A stretch of 64,000 nt of DNA, taken from assembly GCF_004353225.1 (NCBI RefSeq), contig NZ_CP037934.1:2790001-2854000 (forward strand). Direction: 5' to 3'. Position numbers and translations under genes: made by a program. Numbering within the stretch: position 1 is the first letter of the stretch; each line of letters begins with the position of its first letter. The DNA is from Marinobacter sp. JH2. GTDB lineage: Bacteria > Pseudomonadota > Gammaproteobacteria > Pseudomonadales > Oleiphilaceae. The notes under the pieces were generated by a model, which was not told where the DNA came from, did not search any database, and saw only the letters and a program-made list of their open reading frames with translations. Of this stretch, positions 38,231 to 46,624 are shown in pieces.

Positions 38231-38251
38231 AGTATATACTGTATAGCTATA
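38231..38251. promoter_or_regulatory. Two AT-rich palindromes upstream of the persulfide dioxygenase gene
   Basis: AGTATATACT (38231-38240) and TATAGCTATA (38242-38251) are each perfect 10-bp palindromes one base apart, about 40 bases before the MBL start. AT-rich dyads of this sort bind ArsR-type sulfide sensors (BigR/SqrR) in related operons. No such regulator gene is in the window. Confidence 0.45.
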
Positions 38252-38313
38252 TCAGGTGAAGGCTTGTTGGTTAATGTGCGAGACAGCCCCACTTCATCGA
38301 CTCATGTATCCGG

Positions 38314-38934
38314 TTATAGTTTGTTCAGAAGGCCCTTAGCTTCGGCTTTGCGCCCTGCATCTGCAAGATCGCGGCCCGGTCGTCCGGGAGCGGCGATCAC
38401 CTTCTGTAGATACACCCGGGCTCGCTCAGGCTCACCTTGCTCAATCAGGTAGTCCCCGAAGAAATAGTTCGCATCCATGCCCTCCGGGTTAATGGCCAAG
38501 GCTTTTTTCAAGAATTTCTCGGCTTTTTCGTCATCACCAAACCCCAGCGGCCAACCCGGCACCTGATAATACAAGCTCCCCAGCGAAGTGTAGGCCGAAC
38601 CCGCCAAAGCCCTAGCGTCTATTGCCAAAGCCGCTTCCAATGAGGCTCGAGCCCGCTTGACCAAACCTAAAGCCCCCAGACCGCCTTTGGCGCCGGCGTA
38701 GGTGCTCAATACGATACCTTGCCAAATCAGCGGCTCTGGCTTCTCCGGATAACGCTCAGCAAATGCCTCGGCATCGGTCGTTAGCCTCTCGAAGGCCTTT
38801 TCCTGATCGTTCTCGGGCATCTGGTACTGAATCTCGGCCCAGCGCTTTTGAATTTCCGAGAGTTCAGCCTGGAAGTCTGCCGACCAGGCAGGCACTGCCA
38901 CAAGCCAAACCACTATCATTACGATCCATCTCAT
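38314..38934 (-). CDS. Secreted TPR-repeat protein
   Basis: A 206-aa protein with a signal peptide (MRWIVMIVVWLVAVPAWSAD) and helical TPR-like repeats, clearest at AEKFLKKALAINPEGMDANY and GEPERARVYLQKV. It is probably a soluble periplasmic scaffold. Its ATG overlaps the SDR stop as ATGA, so it is the last gene of the hemolysin-ligase-SDR operon. Its partner is not known. Confidence 0.75.
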   Translation of the reverse strand: MRWIVMIVVWLVAVPAWSADFQAELSEIQKRWAEIQYQMPENDQEKAFERLTTDAEAFAERYPEKPEPLIWQGIVLSTYAGAKGGLGALGLVKRARASLEAALAIDARALAGSAYTSLGSLYYQVPGWPLGFGDDEKAEKFLKKALAINPEGMDANYFFGDYLIEQGEPERARVYLQKVIAAPGRPGRDLADAGRKAEAKGLLNKL

Positions 38935-39713
38935 GACACCGCTCCTGAGTCTAGAAAACGTCGAATCAGCGGTAACTGCTTCAACATGGCTTTATCTACA
39001 ATCCGCGGGAGGACACCGTTGATCACGACAAACAGCTTTTCCGGCCAGCCTAAAAAGCGCCGGCGCTCATCCTTCGTCATGGCTGTCAGGATTTCCGCAG
39101 CGACCTTCTCCGGGGCGTCCATCGCGTTGCCAAGCGCCCGGTTCATTTCTATCACTCCATCCGGGTTCATGGCTGTTGCGGTGGCTCTCGGAGCCACATA
39201 GATAACCTGTAATAAGGTATCCGCCAGCTCTCGTCTTAGAGCTTCGGTAAACCCCCGCAAACCAAACTTGCTGGCACAGTAGGCCGTATAACCCGGAAAA
39301 CCAATGCTCCCGAAAGTGGAACCAACAAAGACCAAAGCCCCCGTTCCCGCCTTTCGGAAACGCGGAGCAAAATGTCTGGCCACCAGCATGGCCGAACGAA
39401 GGTTCACATTAAGTTGGGCTTCCAGATCCCTGACCGCCATGGTCTCGAGAGCCGAAAACCGGTTCTGGCCTGCGCAATGAATAACCCCGTCGATAGCGGG
39501 GTAGGCTTCACTCAGCTGCTGCAGCTGTTGATCTAGCTCCGGGCTGCATAATTCCAAATACACAGGCGAGACACCGGTACGGTTTTCCAAGCGCTCCGGG
39601 TGCCGAGTAGCCACAACGACCCGAGCACCGGCCGCCAGCAACAGCTCTATCAAGGCTTTCCCGATACCGCCAGTTCCACCTATTAAGAGGAAAGCCCGAT
39701 CATGCAGCCTCAT
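38931..39713 (-). CDS. Short-chain dehydrogenase/reductase
   Basis: A 260-aa SDR. The NAD(P)-binding motif is LLIGGTGGIGKALIELLLAA, with ATRHPERLE at the cofactor-specificity strand suggesting NADP. The structural HCAGQNRF and the catalytic YTAYCASKFGLRGF (Tyr and Lys of YxxxK) with the upstream Ser in LVFVGSTFGSIGF complete the active site. ATG 39713 overlaps the preceding fusion gene by 14 bases. It may reduce or oxidise the product of the ligase/HDO protein upstream in the same operon; the substrate is unknown. Confidence 0.88.
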   Translation of the reverse strand: MRLHDRAFLLIGGTGGIGKALIELLLAAGARVVVATRHPERLENRTGVSPVYLELCSPELDQQLQQLSEAYPAIDGVIHCAGQNRFSALETMAVRDLEAQLNVNLRSAMLVARHFAPRFRKAGTGALVFVGSTFGSIGFPGYTAYCASKFGLRGFTEALRRELADTLLQVIYVAPRATATAMNPDGVIEMNRALGNAMDAPEKVAAEILTAMTKDERRRFLGWPEKLFVVINGVLPRIVDKAMLKQLPLIRRFLDSGAVS

Positions 39714-41904
39714 GACGACTCTCCACATGACCCGCAGCCAGCGGAATGCTGTGCAGCATGTCGCCATACAGCCGGTAGACCATCCGGGCAGCCTCGATAA
39801 TGGCCTGCTGATCTTCTGGCTCACGAATATCATTCATCAGATTACGGAAAAACTCGAAGTGCTCTTGGTCCAGCGCGCCGTGGGAGTACAAGTAGCTGAA
39901 CGCTGTATCAGGCAGGCTCAGTTGCTTTTGGATGGCTTCGCCCAGCGGTGTGGCCAGTTCAATCGACGTGCCCTCAAGCACCTGTACCATGCCAAAAAAT
40001 GCGGCCGGGTTACCACGCTGGATGCGATCATAAAGATAGGCCACCATCAGCTCGATGGAGGTGTCCGGGCTGCTTTGACGGGTTTCTTCTTTGTTTTCAC
40101 CGCAGGCTTCCAGATCATTCAGGATCCATTCATGGTGGCCGTACTCCTCCTCTATATATTCAACCAAAGCTTTGCGAACGAACTCCAAATGCTCTGGCAA
40201 ACGTCCACCACAAGCCATCATCAGAGGAACGGTATGTTTCACGTGATGGTAGGCCTGAGTCAGAAACCAGCTGTAGCCTTCCAAACTAAATCGACCTTCA
40301 CGGATGGCTTCTACCACGGGCGCATTAGTGACATGGGCGCGGGCTTCTTCGGTTTCGGATTGCAGTCTGTCGAAAAAATTCATATCGGATATTCCTCTCG
40401 TTTCGTGACCAGGTTTCGTATCCCCGGAGGTGGAAGTTGCCCCGACGGGGCTCAAAAATAAGGGGTGGGAGTTCTTTATCAGCAGAGGCAAATCCATTTG
40501 AATCTGATGACGGACGGGGCGGCCATTGGCGGTAATGTGGTTCTCCGACTGAGTCAGGGGGCTGCTTCGGATGTACACCGCCTGCAACTGAGCGTAATCC
40601 GGCAGACGCGTGTTCAAGGCCAGCAAAGCTGGGCGCAAATCCCCCGAGAGACGTGCATCCTGAATGGTCAATAGAGCCCTGGGTTGTGGCTCGCCGTCAC
40701 CAAACACCACCGCTTGTGCGGCGCCAAGCGCCTGAACCAACTCACTTTCCAGCCATTCCGGACTGATATTGCGACCGAAACTGGTGATCAGAAGGTTCTT
40801 GGCCCGGCCATCAACCACGAGATAGCCGTCTTCATCAATGGCTCCGAGGTCGCCAGTATCGAGCCAATCGTCATCCACCGGCTCATCGCCCAGATAGCCC
40901 TGGTGCGTGTTGCCACGAACCAGGATTCGGCGCTGGCCATCCACCCGAACGTTCACATGAGATAACGGCCGGCCAACCGTGCCTTCGCATTCGGCATCCG
41001 GCACATTCAGCGCCACGACCGAACCGCACTCAGACAGGCCATAGCCCTCATAGAAAGGCAGGCCAACGGCACGCCCTCGCGCCAGCAAGTCTGGTGACAC
41101 CCGGCCGCCGCCGACCGCCAGAAAACGAAATGGTGCGCCGCACAAGATTCCTTGCTCGGCAGCGCTCACCAGCGCCATAGCCAGCTCTGGCACGAGAATG
41201 ATGGAGTGGGGCTGGTACCGGTTAAGCCCAGCCACCAAACAGCTTAGATTCAGCCCACTACTGCCGGTCATTCCCAACGTTTTCAGTGGCACAACCGTCA
41301 CCGTCGCGCCCATCAGCAACGGCAGGTACACACCAGCAATGTTTTCCAGCAGTGTAGCCAAAGGCAAAATACAGAGGTGTTGCTGCAGCGCCACGTCTCC
41401 AATCCGTTCACGAAGAGCTTGGGTGGTCGCAGCCATCTGTCCGGCGGATAAACACACGCCTTTCGGGGTGCCCGTACTGCCAGAGGTGAACGTAATTTTT
41501 GCTGTTTGATTTGGCATCCATGCCGGCGCTGGAGAAGCCGGTAAATTCTGTAACCAGACCCCTTGGCCCAGAGACTCGGCATCATCCGTTTCGCCACTGA
41601 ATAGCAGGTATTCCAGCCCGGCTCTTTCCACCAGATGAGATGTCTGGCTTTTCGAGAAAAACACAGGTACCGGCACACAGACCACCCCCGCCACAAGACA
41701 GGCTAGATCTGCCAGTATCCAGGCAACGGTGTTGTCGCCACACAATCCGGCTCGCTTGACGCCCATCTGTTGCAACCGCTCAGCCAGTCCCTCTATGGAT
41801 TGCCACATCTGCTGATAACTGAACTCAGTATCCAGTCCTTTCAGAGCAATGCGGTCAGGGTGCCGTTGTACCCGGGAGAGCAGCAAGTCAGGCAGGGTAA
41901 CCAT
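39700..41904 (-). CDS. AMP-forming acyl ligase fused to a heme-oxygenase-like (TenA/PqqC/HDO) domain
   Basis: A 734-aa protein made of two usually separate units. Residues 1-470 are an ANL-superfamily ligase, with the AMP-binding P-loop FTSGSTGTPKGVCLS, GYGLSECGSVVALN, LDTGDLGAIDEDGY and the hinge GRAKNLLITSFGRNISPEW. A linker of about 35 residues leads to Met508. From there a helical heme-oxygenase-like domain has metal-ligand-like clusters (HHVKHTVP, EEEYGHHEW, ALDQEHFEF) reminiscent of diiron HDO enzymes such as UndA. AGAGGA lies nine bases before Met508 (ATG at 40383), so a separate 227-aa product could also be made. It may activate an acyl acid and modify it oxidatively. Confidence 0.8.
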   Translation of the reverse strand: MVTLPDLLLSRVQRHPDRIALKGLDTEFSYQQMWQSIEGLAERLQQMGVKRAGLCGDNTVAWILADLACLVAGVVCVPVPVFFSKSQTSHLVERAGLEYLLFSGETDDAESLGQGVWLQNLPASPAPAWMPNQTAKITFTSGSTGTPKGVCLSAGQMAATTQALRERIGDVALQQHLCILPLATLLENIAGVYLPLLMGATVTVVPLKTLGMTGSSGLNLSCLVAGLNRYQPHSIILVPELAMALVSAAEQGILCGAPFRFLAVGGGRVSPDLLARGRAVGLPFYEGYGLSECGSVVALNVPDAECEGTVGRPLSHVNVRVDGQRRILVRGNTHQGYLGDEPVDDDWLDTGDLGAIDEDGYLVVDGRAKNLLITSFGRNISPEWLESELVQALGAAQAVVFGDGEPQPRALLTIQDARLSGDLRPALLALNTRLPDYAQLQAVYIRSSPLTQSENHITANGRPVRHQIQMDLPLLIKNSHPLFLSPVGATSTSGDTKPGHETRGISDMNFFDRLQSETEEARAHVTNAPVVEAIREGRFSLEGYSWFLTQAYHHVKHTVPLMMACGGRLPEHLEFVRKALVEYIEEEYGHHEWILNDLEACGENKEETRQSSPDTSIELMVAYLYDRIQRGNPAAFFGMVQVLEGTSIELATPLGEAIQKQLSLPDTAFSYLYSHGALDQEHFEFFRNLMNDIREPEDQQAIIEAARMVYRLYGDMLHSIPLAAGHVESRHEAA

Positions 41905-42589
41905 AAGCCCTCCCGCCAGTCAGGTGGTCCGCGCGCTCAACGTGTTGAATCAAACTCAGCAGGCCGGCCTCACGCAATGCGGCGATACCATCAGCGACCC
42001 GAATAGCCATCACCACGGGATGATGGTCGTAATAGCAGCCCCAACCCGCGCCACCATCCGGTAACCGCGACGGGTCGGCTTTCGTCAAAACTGAAGTGGC
42101 AATGCCCAACCGATGAAAGCTGTTTCGCAACTGGTCCGTACCGGTGCAGACCACCCAGTCATAACCTGTGCGGTCCAACCAGACGGATAGAGAAGCAAAC
42201 AAGTAACGACTGACACCAGCTTCCACTCCGGCCAGGTGAGCAATTTCGGCGATTCTGCTTCGATCAACACCCGTTTCCGGCATCATTGTCTCAACCGGAA
42301 CTGACAGGTAATCCTCCAGAAACAGTGGGGCGTGACTGGCGTTACGCACCCCCACGGCTGCCATCAAGCTGCCCTGAACGGTGGTCAGCGCCAGCAGTGA
42401 AGGGATACGCAAACTGGGTTCCGCCCCATATGCTTGCAAAAACCGGCGACGGATAAACCCGGCAACGGTTTCCGCCATGGCTGTTTGTGGCACGATCTCG
42501 CTAAACCAACGTCCAGCACAGCGCACAGTCGGCAATACCTCCGGGGAATCGGGCGGGCAACAAATGGACAGGGTCATCGGGTCAGTCAT
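41888..42589 (-). CDS. Thermostable hemolysin family protein (T_hemolysin)
   Basis: A 233-aa protein of the thermostable-hemolysin family (delta-VPH-like). Typical stretches are FIRRRFLQAYGAEPSLRIPS, LFLEDYLSVPVE, RSRIAEIAHLAG and LGIATSVLTKADPSRL. Despite the name it has no signal peptide. The fold is thought to be GNAT/autoinducer-synthase-like, suggesting acyl transfer rather than pore formation; that is inference. ATG 42589 has GGAGA eight bases upstream, better than an in-frame ATG at 42631. It is the first gene of the minus-strand operon, overlapping the ligase gene by 17 bases. Confidence 0.8.
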   Translation of the reverse strand: MTDPMTLSICCPPDSPEVLPTVRCAGRWFSEIVPQTAMAETVAGFIRRRFLQAYGAEPSLRIPSLLALTTVQGSLMAAVGVRNASHAPLFLEDYLSVPVETMMPETGVDRSRIAEIAHLAGVEAGVSRYLFASLSVWLDRTGYDWVVCTGTDQLRNSFHRLGIATSVLTKADPSRLPDGGAGWGCYYDHHPVVMAIRVADGIAALREAGLLSLIQHVERADHLTGGRAYGYPA

Positions 42590-42640
42590 CTGCGTTCTCC
42601 AACAGCAGTCGGGCACAAGGCCTTGGAACATGACTGCCAG

Positions 42641-42754
42641 ATTAGAGAGCGAGGCTTAAGGGAGCCTTAAGCCAAGACTGCAGAATTCTTAAGTGCGTCT
42701 TAAGGTTTTACGGAGCATCGTATTAAGGCTCGCTTAAGGATGGCCAAGTAAAGT
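42641..42754. promoter_or_regulatory. Divergent promoter with three PmrA/QseB-type boxes
   Basis: Three direct-repeat boxes occur: CTTAAG-N5-CTTAAG at 42655-42671 and at 42688-42704, and ATTAAG-N5-CTTAAG at 42722-42738. Starts are 33 and 34 bp apart, about three helical turns. TCTAAT (minus strand, 42646-42641) lies 8 bases beyond box 1 toward the hemolysin gene. TAAAGT (42749-42754) lies 10 bases beyond box 3 toward the response regulator. The half-site and N5 spacing match the known binding pattern of PmrA/QseB-type OmpR regulators, so the adjacent regulator probably controls both directions. Confidence 0.75.
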
Positions 42755-42817
42755 ACTTTCCTTTGGTGAGGTTCCATTACACTCAACGTGAGCACTTTCA
42801 GAAACGGACGACGTTTG

Positions 42818-43504
42818 ATGCGCATACTTTTGGTAGAAGATGACCACCCGCTCGCCCTCACCATGCTCGACATGCTGCGGGAGGATCAGAATACCGTGGA
42901 CTGGCTGGATGACGGTCAGAAAGCCCTGAACGCCCTTGCGGATGAGCACTTTGATCTGGCCATTCTGGACCTGACCCTACCCAGGGTTGATGGGCTCGAT
43001 ATTATCCGGCGCACCCGCCAGAACGGTAACCAGACGCCCATCATCATTCTGACTGCAAGAACCGATCTGGACGAGAAGCTGCAAGGTCTGGATTCCGGCG
43101 CTGATGACTATCTCACCAAACCCTTTGCCATGGCGGAGTTAAAAGCCCGCATCAGAGCTGTGACCCGGCGCGGGAGAGCAGATAATTCAACCGCCGGGAT
43201 TCGTGTTGGCCGCCTCACTTTGAACCCGGAAACAGGAAACCTGAGTATCGGAAATGACACCGTAATGCTGCCCCGCAGTGAATTCCAGATACTGCACTAT
43301 CTCATGCGCCATCCGGACCAGGTAGCCACCCGCCGCCGACTGGAAGATCAATTGTATGGTTGGGAGCAAGGCGCGGAAAGCAACTCATTGGAAGTTCACG
43401 TGCACCACCTTCGCCGGAGGATAGGAAAAACCGCCATTCGAACACTCAGGGGTGTTGGGTATCTTCTGGACAGCGACGCTGTAGGAAAGGATTCTTTGGA
43501 ATGA
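42818..43504 (+). CDS. OmpR-family response regulator, QseB/PmrA-like
   Basis: A 228-aa regulator. The receiver domain starts MRILLVEDDHPLALTML, has phospho-acceptor Asp51 (LAILDLTLPRVDG) and the conserved Lys in DDYLTKPFAMAEL. The C-terminal winged helix (about 130-220) has LPRSEFQILHYLMRHP, then SNSLEVHVHHLRRRIG and IRTLRGVGYLL, the QseB/PmrA pattern. ATG 42818 is chosen because the receiver begins there. It is coupled to the sensor kinase by an ATGA overlap. Three CTTAAG-type boxes upstream suggest autoregulation. Confidence 0.92.
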   Translation: MRILLVEDDHPLALTMLDMLREDQNTVDWLDDGQKALNALADEHFDLAILDLTLPRVDGLDIIRRTRQNGNQTPIIILTARTDLDEKLQGLDSGADDYLTKPFAMAELKARIRAVTRRGRADNSTAGIRVGRLTLNPETGNLSIGNDTVMLPRSEFQILHYLMRHPDQVATRRRLEDQLYGWEQGAESNSLEVHVHHLRRRIGKTAIRTLRGVGYLLDSDAVGKDSLE

Positions 43505-44892
43505 GCCTGACACGCAAGCTGACGTTACTGGTAACCGGCACGGTTTTTTTCATCACCTTGATTGCCGCTGGCTGGGGTTATTACGTCAGTGACCACCAGA
43601 TGGAAGAACTGTTCGATGCCGAGCTCGCGCAAAGCACACGTATCGTGCAGGGCCTTGTAGAGCACCTTTCCGACACCCAATCATTTGAGCAACTGTCCCG
43701 CACTCTGTCGCTGACCCTGCAGCTGCCTGAAAGCACGTATCAGGGCCCCGAAGAAGAAGACGAAATTCTCGCCGATGGCGCGGGCCACAAATACGAACGC
43801 AAACTTGCTTTCGAGGTATGGACGCCAGATGGTAACCCCGTGTTGGATACCCTCAATGCTAACGATGATCAGGGACTTAAACCGGGATTCGACTGGCTAG
43901 AGGTGGCGGGCTATCAGTGGCGCACATTCACCCTGAACGACCCGAAAACCGGCTTCTGGATCCGATCCGCTCAGCGTGAAGACGTCCGTGATGAACTCAG
44001 TCAGGAAATTGCGGTGGGCAATCTGCTACCTTTTCTTCTCGCTTTGCCCCTGCTTGCGCTCGCCGTGGTGGGTTCTATCCAGCTGGGGTTCCAACCTTTG
44101 CGGAAATTGGAAAGACCCGTTCGCAATATGGCGCCTGAGAACATCCATCCCTTGGATGACCGGCAGGCCCCTCGCGAAGTCGCCGGCCTTGTACATGCCG
44201 TAAATGGCCTTCTGAGAAGGCTGAATCAGGCTCTGGAACGGGAGCGTCGCTTTTCCGCTGATGCAGCCCATGAGTTGCGAACGCCCTTAGCTGCCTTACG
44301 CCTGAATCTGGAGCAACAAGCCGAACGTTATCCCGGCGAATTCGAAAACCTAACGGCCGCCGTTGATCGCATGGTCCATCTGGTTGAACAGCTACTGCTG
44401 TTAAGTAAGGTCGATGCCGGAGTCGATTTTCGCTCCGAGCCCCAAAATCTAGCCGAGCTCGTGGAGCAAAGTATTGCCGATGTTGCCCCTCTGGCGCTGA
44501 AAAAACAGATCGAACCGGAGCTGGATAACCCTTACCCACTTGCCATGATCAACTGCCACAACGCGCTCATCACGACCATGATGCGCTCACTGCTGGCCAA
44601 TGCCATTCAGTACAGCCCTCCGCGCACTCAGGTCAGCACAACCATGCGTAAAGTAAACGGCGGCTTCAAAGTCTCTATCTGCGACCAAGGGCCGGGCATC
44701 CCAGTGAAAGATCGGGAGCGCGCACTCAGCCGCTTCACTCGTCTCGATCAGCGACAGGGTCAGGGGGCGGGTTTAGGCCTGGCTATCGCCCAGCGTATTG
44801 TAGAACTCCACGGAGGCAAGTTGTCCCTTGAGGGAAGAGCTGACGGGGAGCACGGGCTCTGTGTAACGATTTGGATTCCGGCAAAGCCGTAA
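43501..44892 (+). CDS. Sensor histidine kinase, QseC/PmrB-like
   Basis: A 463-aa inner-membrane kinase. Two helices (about 10-30 and 175-197) flank a periplasmic sensor domain of about 145 residues. A HAMP-like linker follows, then the H-box FSADAAHELRTPLAAL with His257, an N-box (LLANAIQYSP) and the glycine boxes (DQGPGIP, GAGLGLAIAQRIVELHGG). ATG 43501 overlaps the regulator stop; a longer upstream frame lies inside the regulator gene. The signal is unknown; the periplasmic region is rich in acidic residues (PEEEDEI), as in some metal sensors. Confidence 0.92.
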   Translation: MSLTRKLTLLVTGTVFFITLIAAGWGYYVSDHQMEELFDAELAQSTRIVQGLVEHLSDTQSFEQLSRTLSLTLQLPESTYQGPEEEDEILADGAGHKYERKLAFEVWTPDGNPVLDTLNANDDQGLKPGFDWLEVAGYQWRTFTLNDPKTGFWIRSAQREDVRDELSQEIAVGNLLPFLLALPLLALAVVGSIQLGFQPLRKLERPVRNMAPENIHPLDDRQAPREVAGLVHAVNGLLRRLNQALERERRFSADAAHELRTPLAALRLNLEQQAERYPGEFENLTAAVDRMVHLVEQLLLLSKVDAGVDFRSEPQNLAELVEQSIADVAPLALKKQIEPELDNPYPLAMINCHNALITTMMRSLLANAIQYSPPRTQVSTTMRKVNGGFKVSICDQGPGIPVKDRERALSRFTRLDQRQGQGAGLGLAIAQRIVELHGGKLSLEGRADGEHGLCVTIWIPAKP

Positions 44893-44989
44893 AACGATTT
44901 GTCTAGCTGTCAATAATACGGGGCAGAGAAACGCGAATCCACACCCACCGAAATGTACAATGCTCCGTTTACGACTTAGCGGAGTCTTC

Positions 44990-45751
44990 ATGGCGACCAA
45001 ACCTTCCCTGAACAACGAGTGGCAGGCCTTCTGGCTGGCCGTTGGTTTCCTTACCCGCATTCCGATGCTGGCACAAATCAACTATTCTCAGCGATTGATG
45101 AACCAGAGCAGCCTTTACTTTCCTTTGGTCGGTTTGCTGCTGGGCATTATTTACGTTGTGGCCTTCACGCTGTTCTCGCTGGTTGCCAGCCCATTAGTTG
45201 CCATCATCCTCGTGATCATCGGACACCTGTTTATCACCGGGGCGTTTCACGAAGACGGTCTGGCCGACAGTATCGATGCGCTGGGCGGTGGCTATACCGT
45301 TAAGAAACGACTGGAGATCATGAAAGATAGTCGGATTGGCACCTACGGTACGGTGGCGCTGGTGATGGCGCTATTGTTGAAGGTCGCACTGCTGATGGAC
45401 GTTGAGCATATCTGGCTGGCGCTGCTGATCGCCCCGGCGGTTTCCCGGCTTACGCCCTTGCTGTTGATGGCGACACTGCCGTATGTCACCGATCCGGACA
45501 AAAGCAAATCCAAACCCGTAGCAGACGGTTTTTCTAACGTGCGGCTGGCCACCGCAGCGGCCTTTGCGGTGGTGCTGAGCCTGGCGCTGTCTTTCTGGCA
45601 CCCGCTATTGATTATCGGCACCCTGCCTGCGGTGCTGTTTGTGGCCCTGTGCTGGGGCGCATACCTGCGCGGCCAGCTGGGCGGCTACACCGGCGACGCT
45701 CTGGGGGCGAGCGTGGTGTTCAGCGAATTGGTGCTGCTGATGTTTTTGTAA
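44990..45751 (+). CDS. cobS: Adenosylcobinamide-GDP ribazoletransferase
   Basis: A 253-aa inner-membrane enzyme (CobS/CobV) that joins alpha-ribazole to adenosylcobinamide-GDP, the last assembly step of cobalamin. It has the opening WLAVGFLTRIP, the metal-binding GAFHEDGLADSIDALGGG, and KDSRIGTYGTVALV. ATG 44990 with GGAG just upstream is preferred to an in-frame ATG at 44960. It is isolated from the other cob genes, which begin 12 kb away on the opposite strand. Confidence 0.93.
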   Translation: MATKPSLNNEWQAFWLAVGFLTRIPMLAQINYSQRLMNQSSLYFPLVGLLLGIIYVVAFTLFSLVASPLVAIILVIIGHLFITGAFHEDGLADSIDALGGGYTVKKRLEIMKDSRIGTYGTVALVMALLLKVALLMDVEHIWLALLIAPAVSRLTPLLLMATLPYVTDPDKSKSKPVADGFSNVRLATAAAFAVVLSLALSFWHPLLIIGTLPAVLFVALCWGAYLRGQLGGYTGDALGASVVFSELVLLMFL

Positions 45752-45763
45752 GGTGTTTTTAAC

Positions 45764-46435
45764 TTAATCGTTATCCACAGTAAAGGAGACAATCCGGGAT
45801 AAGTGGCTGATGGGCAAGCCCGTTTCCTGGTGCCACTGATTGAACGCGTTCTGGGCCTGAGTCAGCCCCTTCTTGCTGGTGGGTGATGCGTCCAGAATGT
45901 CAGCTCGAGTCAAGGCGGTCACCACATCGTGGGACATAATGAAGCCGTCCCAGCCCACCCGGCGCAGAAAATACTGGGCGGTATTACCGCCCAGCCGGGC
46001 GCCGTTGCGCTTCAAGTACATCAACAAGCCCACCTGATCTTCGTGGGGCCATTCGGCCAGAAAACGGCCAAAGCTGCCGTGATCTTGCGCCACATCCATA
46101 ATCATCCGGGCGTTTTCTGGCACCGTGCGAATTTTCTGCAAGTTTCGGACAACCCGCGTATCTTCGGCCAGTCTTTCCAGAACTTCTGGCGGCACCTGCT
46201 GCCAATAGGCGGGCACAAACCCTTCGAAGGCCGCTTCAAAATCTGGCCATTTGTTCTCAATCACTCGCCAGACAAAGCCCGCCTTGAATACACATCGCGT
46301 TATTTCCGAAAGATAGCGATCGTCCGTTCGCGCCGCCAGCGCCACGGCTGACGGCATTTTGGGCAGGAGGGCGTTCAGTTCTTCGATGCCGCCTTTACGT
46401 GCAATGGCGCGTTCCTGAATTTTTGAAAACCCCAT
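45764..46435 (-). CDS. DNA-3-methyladenine glycosylase I-like protein
   Basis: A 223-aa protein of the Tag superfamily. Matching stretches are the helical segment WRVIENKWPDFEAAFEGFVP, EDTRVVRNLQKIRTVPENAR, and LKRNGARLGGNTAQYFLRRVGWDGF near the end of the catalytic fold. It lacks the N-terminal Cys/His zinc ligands of E. coli Tag and is longer at the C-terminus. It therefore belongs to a Tag-like branch, and true 3-methyladenine activity is not certain. It converges on cobS with 12 bp between. Confidence 0.7.
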   Translation of the reverse strand: MGFSKIQERAIARKGGIEELNALLPKMPSAVALAARTDDRYLSEITRCVFKAGFVWRVIENKWPDFEAAFEGFVPAYWQQVPPEVLERLAEDTRVVRNLQKIRTVPENARMIMDVAQDHGSFGRFLAEWPHEDQVGLLMYLKRNGARLGGNTAQYFLRRVGWDGFIMSHDVVTALTRADILDASPTSKKGLTQAQNAFNQWHQETGLPISHLSRIVSFTVDND

Positions 46436-46463
46436 AGTTTCTCATCGTTGGCTTAGTGATGGA

Positions 46464-46494
46464 TTGACAAAAGTTAACATCGCTTTCGTATTAA
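46464..46494 (+). promoter_or_regulatory. Possible sigma-70-like promoter of the arc-atp operon
   Basis: TTGACA (46464-46469) is a full -35 match. TATTAA (46489-46494) is a plausible -10 at a long 19-bp spacing. This would give a leader of about 160 bases. No convincing FNR/Anr box was seen by eye, so anaerobic control is unproven. Confidence 0.3.
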
Positions 46495-46624
46495 TAGTGA
46501 CCTAGCTCAAACATTTTTCCCGCAGTTCTATTAACTTGAGGATTAACGATCCGGAAATCGTACTCAACCTCCTCGCTGCACACTAGCAAATTGTTCTCAG
46601 CCGGAGCCGAGTCCCTTCACTAGC

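Noticed and set aside
39712-40461. 249-codon plus-strand ORF opposite the ligase-HDO gene
   Set aside because: Composition is odd for a protein, there is no recognisable domain, and the opposite strand carries clear enzyme motifs.
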